DNA of 12,486 nt from an uncultured Pseudanabaenaceae cyanobacterium (GTDB lineage Bacteria; Cyanobacteriota; Cyanobacteriia; PCC-9006; JAAUQQ01), in contig CALLPZ010000266.1 in assembly GCA_938015405.1 (NCBI GenBank), positions 1 through 12,486 of the forward strand. The letters are read 5' to 3'. A program made the position numbers and the translations under genes. A model generated the notes under the pieces. That model ran no database searches. It was not told the origin of the DNA and was given only the letters and a program-made list of their open reading frames with translations. Numbering within the stretch: position 1 is the first letter of the stretch; every line of letters starts with the position of its first letter. This document shows, in pieces, positions 1 to 5,875 of the stretch.

Positions 1-293
1 GCCTCAACGGAGGTGCTGAGGTCACCGCCATCGCCGTAGTAAAGCTCCCAGCCTCCGCTAGCAACTTGCTTACTCAGAATGTAAGGAACAACTTTTTCTA
101 GAGGGCGCGTTTTGTCCGTCCCCCAGGCCTTGTGGAGCAAGACCACTTCTGCAGCCATGGTGACATTGGATTCTAGCTCAGCAATCCAGTGTCCATCTGG
201 CTTTTGCTCAGCGAGAAGGTAGTTCTGGCAGTTCGTTATGGCCTGCTTCAAAGCCCCATGAACAACGCTCTGACCTTGCTCCTGAATCTGCAT
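1..293 (-). CDS. shc: squalene-hopene cyclase, N-terminal part (runs off the window)
   Basis: This is the start of squalene-hopene cyclase, the membrane-associated class II triterpene cyclase that folds squalene into hopene, the hopanoid precursor. Translating the minus strand from ATG at 293 gives 97 full codons with no stop, continuing beyond base 1. The family's N-terminal landmarks are visible in order: a helix ending in LLAEQKPDGHW (about residues 26-36), LESNVTMAAEVVLL (about 40-53), and GGWELYYGDGGDLSTSVEA just before the cut. These match the QxxDGxW, LExNxTxxAE and GGWxLxxGGxxDLSTSVEAY pattern of the family. The catalytic DxDD motif lies in the missing part. AGGA at 302-299 sits 5 bases before the ATG and supports this start. 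The gene lies downstream of pilT on the same strand, but a strong terminator separates them, so it probably has its own promoter within 294-511. Family assignment is from recognised sequence pattern. Confidence 0.88.
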   Translation of the reverse strand, partial: MQIQEQGQSVVHGALKQAITNCQNYLLAEQKPDGHWIAELESNVTMAAEVVLLHKAWGTDKTRPLEKVVPYILSKQVASGGWELYYGDGGDLSTSVE

Positions 294-568
294 CCGATTC
301 CTCTCTAGCTGCGCTGGGAAAAAACTTTAGGAACCATTAAATTCCTATTTATTCGGTTCAGTATAGGAAATTTTGAGTCGCGGCTTATGGGCAGGATAGG
401 AAAACGGCCACCCGAGAAAGAGCCAAAACCAACTCAAAGTATCGCTCCCAAACAAAGTCCAGGAGTCAGAAACAAGCTTCCAAAATAAAATCTGGCCCCC
501 TCCTCTAAACCACAAAAAAGCCCAGCGACATTACTGCACTGGGCTTCAAGAGAAAAGGAAAGACGCTT
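294..568. other. intergenic region between pilT and shc
   Basis: No gene is visible in these 275 bases. They hold the pilT terminator (512-546) and, presumably, the shc promoter on the minus strand. The part near shc is AT-rich (about 320-375). It contains an inverted repeat, TTCCTAT at 342-348 and ATAGGAA at 363-369, with a 14-base spacer. A minus-strand TATACT at about 366-361 could be a -10 element, but I see no convincing -35 partner. Another GATAGGAAAA lies at about 394-403. These AT-rich repeats are the likeliest control region, but the evidence is only positional. Confidence 0.4.
512..546 (-). terminator. intrinsic terminator after pilT
   Basis: On the minus strand CTGGGCTT is mirrored by AAGCCCAG: plus-strand AAGCCCAG at 518-525 pairs with CTGGGCTT at 539-546, a perfect 8-bp stem with a 13-base loop. 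Read in the minus direction the stem is followed at once by TTTTTTGTGG, a classic U-tract. It begins 22 bases after the pilT stop codon and has the right polarity to end pilT transcription before shc. The plus direction has no T-run after the stem, so it is one-directional. Confidence 0.85.
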
Positions 569-1957
569 CTACACGCGACCGCGCAGAATCTGGGCCATCT
601 CATTGGGCTTAGGCGAGCATTCCAACGCCGTCTCCTCAGTAATGCGGCCTTCTTCGTAGAGCTTGTACAGCGACTGGTTCATACTGCACATGCCGTCAAA
701 GGTACAACGGGGAACGATTTCCTCGATCTCTTCGATTTCATCGCGACGGATGTAGTCACGAATGGCATCGGTGTTGATCATAATTTCGTGGTACGCCGCT
801 CGCTTGCCATCAGTGGTGCGGCAAAGACCCTGGGCAATAATGCCCACCAGGGTTTCAGCGAAGGACATGCGGATGCTCTCTTGCTCCGCAGGCTCGTACA
901 GGCTGAGCACACGCTCAATGGTTTTAACTGCACTGTTGGTGTGCAAGGTTCCCATCACAAGGTGACCGGTTTGGGCTGCTTTTAGGGCCGTGTTGACCGT
1001 TTCTCGGTCCCGCATCTCACCAATCAGAATGATATCGGGATCTTCTCGCAGTGAGGCCTTAAGGGCGTTGTCGAATTTGCGGGTGTTGATGCCCACTTCT
1101 CGCTGCTTGATCAGCGATCGCTGGCTCTTGTGTACAAATTCAATCGGATCCTCAATGGTGATGATGTTTTTAGGCATCTCCTTATTGATGTAGTCCACCA
1201 TGGCCGCCATGGTCGTGGACTTACCGGAGCCCGTAGGACCGGTCACCAGAATCAAGCCCTTGTGATAGTGGCAAACATCCCGGAACACCATGGGCAGGTT
1301 GAGCTGCTCCATGGTCATAATTTTCAGCGGAATCAAACGCATCACCAGGGCATAGCCATGGAGCGTGTCGAAGACGTTGATACGAACGCGCGCAAATTCA
1401 TACTGAGTCGCGCCGTCAAAGTCGAGCTTCTCCTCAAAACCTACGATTTCCGCAGGCGTCATGATCTCCTCCAGCCAGCACATGAAGGTTTCTTTATCCG
1501 TTACGGGATAGTTGGTGGGGAGGATTTGGCCGCGATCGCGAAAACGGGGGGTCTCCCCAACACCGGCATGGATATCGGACATGCCCTTATCAAAGGCATC
1601 CCGAACGATCTGAGCCATGGTGGGCTGACCCGGTGGAAGCTGACGCTTACCACGCTGTTGAGCCACTTGAGCTGGCATGGCAACAGGTGGGGGAGCCACA
1701 GGACGATGTCCCCCTTGGGCCGCACGAGGCGCAGGCGGTGGAGGAGCCACAGGACGCTGACCCGCAGGAGCCGCTGCCGCCGCACGAGGTTGAGCCGCAC
1801 GAGGCTGAGCTGCGGGTGGGGGAGCCACCCGAGGTGCCGACACCATACGCGTCTGCTCCGGTGCACCATTCGCTCCATTGCCCATGGGAGGTGGGGGTAC
1901 CGCTGGGCGACCAGCGGGAGGGCTCATGGGGGGGCGGCGATCCTGGGGGTTAGACAT
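569..1957 (-). CDS. pilT: PilT-family type IV pilus ATPase with Pro/Ala-rich N-terminal extension (PilT2-like)
   Basis: A hexameric cytoplasmic ATPase of the type IV pilus retraction family, which powers twitching motility and phototaxis. In the 462-residue product the first about 108 residues are low-complexity Pro/Ala/Arg-rich with repeated RPVAPPP units. The PilT core follows from about 111: Walker A GPTGSGKST (240-248), Asp box IITIEDPIEFVH (265-276), Walker B DPDIILIGEMRD (306-317) and His box TGHLVMGTLHTN (330-341, H332 and H339). The C-terminal AIRNLIRE motif is altered to AIRDYIRR (398-405), followed by an acidic EIEEIEEI stretch. The core alone would be about 350 residues, the usual PilT size, so the head is an addition. 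AAGGA 7 bases before ATG 1957 supports the start. Cyanobacteria often carry two or more PilT paralogues, and the extended head suggests the PilT2 type rather than the main retraction motor; that sub-assignment is inference. A terminator follows the gene, and no other pilus gene is adjacent. Confidence 0.93.
   Translation of the reverse strand: MSNPQDRRPPMSPPAGRPAVPPPPMGNGANGAPEQTRMVSAPRVAPPPAAQPRAAQPRAAAAAPAGQRPVAPPPPAPRAAQGGHRPVAPPPVAMPAQVAQQRGKRQLPPGQPTMAQIVRDAFDKGMSDIHAGVGETPRFRDRGQILPTNYPVTDKETFMCWLEEIMTPAEIVGFEEKLDFDGATQYEFARVRINVFDTLHGYALVMRLIPLKIMTMEQLNLPMVFRDVCHYHKGLILVTGPTGSGKSTTMAAMVDYINKEMPKNIITIEDPIEFVHKSQRSLIKQREVGINTRKFDNALKASLREDPDIILIGEMRDRETVNTALKAAQTGHLVMGTLHTNSAVKTIERVLSLYEPAEQESIRMSFAETLVGIIAQGLCRTTDGKRAAYHEIMINTDAIRDYIRRDEIEEIEEIVPRCTFDGMCSMNQSLYKLYEEGRITEETALECSPKPNEMAQILRGRV
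1692..1831 (-). repeat. in-frame GC-rich repeats coding the PilT Pro/Ala-rich head
   Basis: GGAGCCACAGGACG occurs at 1692-1705 and again at 1743-1756, 51 bases (17 codons) apart and so in frame. A related gggggagccaccc lies near 1814-1826, and gccgcacgaggctgag-like units near 1785-1812. On the coding strand they give RPVAPPP/RVAPPP and QPRAAQPRAA. Such DNA can expand or contract by slippage in multiples of three. It also keeps the opposite strand free of stops, which explains a long but probably meaningless open frame there. Confidence 0.6.
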
Positions 1958-2319
1958 AGGAATTTCCTTAAATCTCTCTTGAATAGTCCAGCCAAGCTGG
2001 CATGGCTCCGTTTGGGCTGATCGCTCAACCTGGGATTTCCCTCTGACAAAACATTAACAAATTCTGCAGGGAAGCCCTTGAAGTTTGGGTGAAGGCTCAA
2101 GCCGATGGATGGCTAGGTCGCGATCGCAACCGCAGAACCTCGCTCCGGTCCTCAACCCCCAGAACGCAAACTGCTGGAAGCAAGATATGCATTCGTTCCT
2201 ATCGTTCCCAAACACAGAAATAAGGCTGTCAAATTCCCCAAAGAATCTCGACCCACCCCAGGCTCAGCCCCATCTAGCCAGTTTTATATCGGTGCAGGAC
2301 CACAAACAGCCCCTCTTAA
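1958..2319. other. intergenic region between cruH-like gene and pilT
   Basis: These 362 bases hold no convincing gene. Open frames on either strand here lack recognisable content. The pilT ribosome-binding site lies at the left end (AAGGA at 1969-1965), inside a short palindrome AGGAA-A-TTCCT (minus strand). A HIP1 site GCGATCGC lies at 2120-2127. The sequence around 2050-2065 (acattaacaaattctg) is the most AT-rich part and a possible pilT promoter area, but no -35/-10 pair is convincing. A weak CCCC/GGGG hairpin spans the stop codon of the gene to the right (about 2310-2327) without a real U-tract. Confidence 0.4.
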
Positions 2320-3468
2320 TCATGGGGATTCAACCGATGCCGCCAATGCCTGAGCCACAATCAACCGCTGAACTGCCAGGCATGCACGATTGAGTTCATA
2401 GGGACGACGATGGGGCTGAGCTAGGTAAGCAGCCTGCTCTTCCTCCAGCATGACGACATCCTCTCGCACCAGCCCATCCAGCATCTTTTGAGCCGCACCA
2501 AAGAGGCTGTCCTTGACGAAGCGACGAAATTTCACCGGCAGCTTGTGCAATCGCCAAAAGGCATTGAGGGAGACGAAGTGAATCAGATGCGCTTTCGTTT
2601 GAGTCGGGCTAATCGGCACAAACAAACAGAGAATGCGAAAGTCATCTCCCAGTGAGGATGTCCAGTTGGGATAGTCATAGGTCACTCGCAAGGGCTCGGG
2701 GTGAAGCCTGCGCAGGGCAGGAAAGAAGAGCTGGGAGATGGACCAGATTTTATCGATCTTGTAATAACTTTCGGCGGTGTAGAGGGCATCGACCTGATGG
2801 GGCGTTTCCTCCAGCGTCTCTAGGGCAGCGGAAGCCCAAGCCTGAAACCCCCGATGCAGATGGCCATGGTACATATCCATCAAGTTCTCGATCAGGAACG
2901 AGAAATGAGCCTCGCAATCGATCGTAGAAACCGTGGCAATGTAGTTGAGGTGATCCCATTCGGGGATTTCGAGGGGAGCAGTTGCCTCCACATCTCCGGC
3001 GTCATCTGCTTGCATTAGCGCAACATCACCGGGCCATACCCAGATAAAACCATCTTGTTCGCGAGTGGGGTAGCTCCGGATTTTGCAGGCAGGCAGCTTC
3101 TGATTCTTCTCCAGGTAAGGCACCTCAGCGCAGTGGCCTTGAGAATCAAACTGCCAGGCATGGTAAGCACATTCCAAGTTTTGGCCTACAACAGCCCCAT
3201 GGCTGAGCTTGACCTGACGGTGGGGACAGCGATCTTCCAAGGCATGGATGTCGCCATCACCATCGCGGTATAGCACAATCGCTTGGCCCCAAATTTCCAC
3301 AGCCAAAGGTTTCTCAGCCACAGCACGACTGCGGGCTAGGGCATACCAATGGTTCAGATTCGGTGGCAGACTGCGCACATCCTTATGGCCTGAACTCGCT
3401 GCCACATCCACCTGAGCGTTGAGCGCAACCGATGCAGCACTATTAAAGCGGTCAGAGGCAGCAGTCAT
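2320..3468 (-). CDS. cruH: Rieske non-heme iron oxygenase, CruH-like (synechoxanthin pathway)
   Basis: A 382-residue oxygenase with an N-terminal Rieske [2Fe-2S] domain and a C-terminal mononuclear-iron domain. The Rieske ligands are C81-x-H83 and C100-x2-H103 with 16 residues between the pairs, the spacing of ring-hydroxylating/pheophorbide-a-oxygenase-type enzymes. The catalytic iron motif is N195-x2-D198-x2-H201-x3-H205, and D337 in REDVVMLEEEQ (335-345) is a candidate third ligand. Known family members add oxygen to rings or methyl groups using electrons passed from the Rieske centre. It lies 44 bases after a carotenoid desaturase-like gene on the same strand, a pairing that points to CruH, which oxidises the ring methyl groups of the aromatic carotenoid to give synechoxanthin. 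That identity is inference from context and memory. A related oxygenase acting on a chlorophyll-type or other substrate remains possible. No strong ribosome-binding site precedes ATG 3468, so translation may be coupled to the gene before it. Confidence 0.66.
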   Translation of the reverse strand: MTAASDRFNSAASVALNAQVDVAASSGHKDVRSLPPNLNHWYALARSRAVAEKPLAVEIWGQAIVLYRDGDGDIHALEDRCPHRQVKLSHGAVVGQNLECAYHAWQFDSQGHCAEVPYLEKNQKLPACKIRSYPTREQDGFIWVWPGDVALMQADDAGDVEATAPLEIPEWDHLNYIATVSTIDCEAHFSFLIENLMDMYHGHLHRGFQAWASAALETLEETPHQVDALYTAESYYKIDKIWSISQLFFPALRRLHPEPLRVTYDYPNWTSSLGDDFRILCLFVPISPTQTKAHLIHFVSLNAFWRLHKLPVKFRRFVKDSLFGAAQKMLDGLVREDVVMLEEEQAAYLAQPHRRPYELNRACLAVQRLIVAQALAASVESP

Positions 3469-3512
3469 GGAATCCAGACCAGAAACAACGGGCGATCGCG
3501 ATCGTCAAGCAA

Positions 3513-5459
3513 CTAAGTCGTAATCACTGGCGATAACACCCCCACAGGATTCACCGTCAGCAACGGCCGCCGCTGCAAGCCTTCTCGCTCACAAATAGCA
3601 TTCGCTGCAAGCAAACCACTACTTACCGCCCGCTCCATCAAGCCACAGGGAAAGGGCATCTTTACCCAATCCCCGGCAAAAATTAGATTCGACACGGCCG
3701 TCGCCGTCTCGGGCCGGTTCGGGTGGCTGCCTGGGGGAAAGCCTGAGAAGTTCTTCTGGTTCACCAGCTCTCGGTGCAGAATCTTCGCTCCCTTCAGCTC
3801 CGGTACGATCTCGAACAGCTCTGATTCAAAGGTGTTCAGTACATCCTTCTGGGTGGGGAATTCTTTCTCCTTGTAGCAGTAGGAATGGAGCTCCACCACA
3901 CTGCCGCCATTGCGTTCAGCCCAGTCGCGATAGTCATCCTGAATGCGGTGGTACAGGGTAATGCTATCCGTCAGCTTGTAGCCCGACAGCGAGGTGAAAT
4001 TGCTGTACTCCCAGTCAAAATCGCGATCGAGCCAAAAACGAGTCACAGCGAAGGGGTCAGCCGTCGCGAGTTCAGAGACCTGCTGTAGCGTCTCAGCATG
4101 GTGATCGCCTTCGGAAAGGGCAAAGAGATTTCTCATGCCCACCACATCAGCAGCAAAGACATAATAGTCTGCCTCCAAAACCGACTCCGCGACCGCAGTG
4201 CCATCCGCATTGATAGCAGCAAGCTGGATGCGATCGCCTTCTCTCTCTAACACCTCGAAGCGATCCAGGTTGCGCTGGGCGGGACCGGCCTGGCGATCGC
4301 CCCCCTCCCCAAACGCCGCCCCATGGCAAGGACATAAGAACCCATCTGCATCGGACTTCGCGACAGTACAACCCTGATGTGTACAGGTTAGAGAAACCGC
4401 TTCCTTATCTCCAGCTAACAATGCATATACATCATCCCCCGCCCCATAAAAGCTCTCGCCCAGGCTGGCATTGGCCTCCACCCAAAAGGGTGCTGTCTTG
4501 CCACTGGCCCCCTCTTGGTAACGCAACTGAGAAATCTCACCGTCCTGCCATTCAATGCCCGTCACCGTTACATCGGTTATCACCTGACCATTGAACTCGC
4601 GCACGCTATTCGCCACTGGGTCCACCAAACTACGCCCCATATCCATGCGCGTGCCCCGGAAAGCCAAGCCTTCAGGATTGCCAAAGAAGTAGAAATGGAA
4701 GAACTGCATCAGCTCTCCCGTACTCAACACATCCGGCGAGTTCAGGCTTGACTTACCAAAGGGCAAGAAATATAGGTCATAGAGCCCCTTAGGAATATCG
4801 CCATGAACCCAATCTGTCACCGCAATATTGTCTAAACGTTCATAACTACGCTGGGGATGGAAAGCCGTGATCTCCTTAAACACTTCCCAATGCTCTGGCT
4901 TCACAAGGTTCAACCCCCAGTTCAGGCAGTTAGGACTGGAAAAGGCCAAATCAATGATGTTCCAAGGAAATGCCGAACTACTGGGCTTGAAAATCTCAGG
5001 CCCATAGTCCTCCTTATAAACAACGGCGTAGGTGGGTAGGGCCGTGAAGTGATCCTTGGCCTCCAGCTCATCCACCATGTTCCACAGGTTGTAGTACTGC
5101 GGGAAAAAGCCATGGAAACCATGCTCCATGCGCATATCTTCACCATTGACGCTGATGTCCCAACTGGCGATCTTGCCGCCCAGTTGGGGAGATTTCTCCA
5201 GCAGGGTAACCTCAAAGCCACGGCGGCTCAGCTCATAAGAAGCCGCAAGCCCAGCTAAGCCTCCCCCTACGATCGCAACAGTCTTTTTTCCGCTGGTATA
5301 GAAGGGCAAGTCCAATAAATCCTTGCCATAAACACTGGGCTCCGGCTTCTTAAAACGGGAATAGCCTAAACCGCCCCCCACAGTGCCCACACCCAACATC
5401 TTGAGAACGCTGCGGCGGGATACCTGGCTCGCCAGGATGGAATCAGAAGTTGGGGTCAT
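3513..5459 (-). CDS. cruE: CrtI/CrtU-type FAD carotenoid desaturase with inserted Rieske domain, CruE-like
   Basis: A FAD-dependent desaturase of the phytoene-desaturase superfamily, 648 residues from ATG 5459. In CruE this type aromatises beta-carotene rings (desaturation with methyl migration). Near the N-terminus is a twin-arginine motif SRRSVLK (14-20) and a short hydrophobic stretch. Next comes the dinucleotide fold VAIVGGGLAGLAA (61-73), with ELSRRGFEVTLLEK following, and near the C-terminus the FAD-closing NLIFAGDWVKMPFPCGLME (591-609). Inserted between them is a Rieske domain: CTHQGC (359-364) and CPCHG (376-380). The extra cysteines at 364 and 378 match the disulfide of cytochrome-b6f-type centres. 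Plain CrtI/CrtP enzymes of about 500 residues lack this insert. The frame is open to TTG 5534, but the ATG puts the twin-arginine motif at its usual place and is preferred, although it has no clear ribosome-binding site. It probably forms an operon with the Rieske oxygenase downstream. The CruE identity is inferred; a related desaturase or isomerase is the alternative. Confidence 0.68.
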   Translation of the reverse strand: MTPTSDSILASQVSRRSVLKMLGVGTVGGGLGYSRFKKPEPSVYGKDLLDLPFYTSGKKTVAIVGGGLAGLAASYELSRRGFEVTLLEKSPQLGGKIASWDISVNGEDMRMEHGFHGFFPQYYNLWNMVDELEAKDHFTALPTYAVVYKEDYGPEIFKPSSSAFPWNIIDLAFSSPNCLNWGLNLVKPEHWEVFKEITAFHPQRSYERLDNIAVTDWVHGDIPKGLYDLYFLPFGKSSLNSPDVLSTGELMQFFHFYFFGNPEGLAFRGTRMDMGRSLVDPVANSVREFNGQVITDVTVTGIEWQDGEISQLRYQEGASGKTAPFWVEANASLGESFYGAGDDVYALLAGDKEAVSLTCTHQGCTVAKSDADGFLCPCHGAAFGEGGDRQAGPAQRNLDRFEVLEREGDRIQLAAINADGTAVAESVLEADYYVFAADVVGMRNLFALSEGDHHAETLQQVSELATADPFAVTRFWLDRDFDWEYSNFTSLSGYKLTDSITLYHRIQDDYRDWAERNGGSVVELHSYCYKEKEFPTQKDVLNTFESELFEIVPELKGAKILHRELVNQKNFSGFPPGSHPNRPETATAVSNLIFAGDWVKMPFPCGLMERAVSSGLLAANAICEREGLQRRPLLTVNPVGVLSPVITT

Positions 5460-5875
5460 GAAACTATCGATAACGGAATGAACGGTTAGGAAGGAGTGGC
5501 CATCTACGCCCCCAGAAGTCCACAGGAGGGACAAAGCATGGGGAACGCAGATATCACCGAATCAAACTGACGTCGTAACCCAGGCAAATGGTTCAAGACG
5601 AACCTACAGAATCGTCCCTATCCCATTGGCTAGGACAAATCCAAACAGGTCGGTCATCAATATGATGGGTCACGCTCAAACGAGCCAGAGCATTGCAATC
5701 TATCTCAATCAAGCTCAGCAGATTTTTACTCTGCTCGCTAATTAATAGAGCAGAGACCCTCTGGAATTTGAGACACAAATCAGTTGTGCCTCAAAACAAG
5801 AGAACGCCAAGAGCGAGTTAATTTTCGACTGCCGAGCTCCTACTTAACCGTACAAATACGCAAAAATTACCATTA
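5460..5875. other. intergenic leader upstream of the cruE-like gene, with tandem inverted repeats
   Basis: No convincing gene lies in this 416-base gap. A 61-codon frame on the minus strand starts with TTG and shows no family features. Two kinds of dyad stand out. TTTGAG-A-CACAA (5767-5778) pairs across a 5-base loop with TTGTG-C-CTCAAA (5784-5795); in minus-strand RNA the odd position is a G-U pair, giving a 12-bp stem. CTCTGCTC (5729-5736) pairs with GAGCAGAG (5748-5755) across 11 bases, and AGCAGA at 5717-5722 can compete for TCTGCT at 5730-5735. None is followed by a U-tract in the minus direction, so these are not standard terminators of the hydrolase gene. They could be operators, processing sites or a leader switch for cruE. 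Function is unproven. Confidence 0.5.

Noticed and set aside
1130..2020. Long plus-strand open frame (296 codons) opposite pilT
   Set aside because: It is antisense to the certain pilT gene over most of its length, and its Arg/His-rich product has no family features. The GC-rich Pro/Ala repeats explain the lack of stops.
2310..2327. CCCC/GGGG hairpin at the end of the cruH-like gene as a terminator
   Set aside because: The stem is only 4 bp, overlaps the stop codon and is not followed by a real U-tract.
2085..2393. Plus-strand open frame of 102 codons
   Set aside because: It runs into the end of the Rieske oxygenase gene on the other strand, has no ribosome-binding site of note and no recognisable domain.
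4147..4371. Shadow frames across the Rieske insert of the cruE-like gene
   Set aside because: They lie in other frames of a gene with clear motifs from end to end.
5593..5778. Minus-strand open frame of 61 codons in the cruE leader
   Set aside because: It would start at TTG and crosses the hairpins; the product has no recognisable features, so the hairpins are the better explanation.
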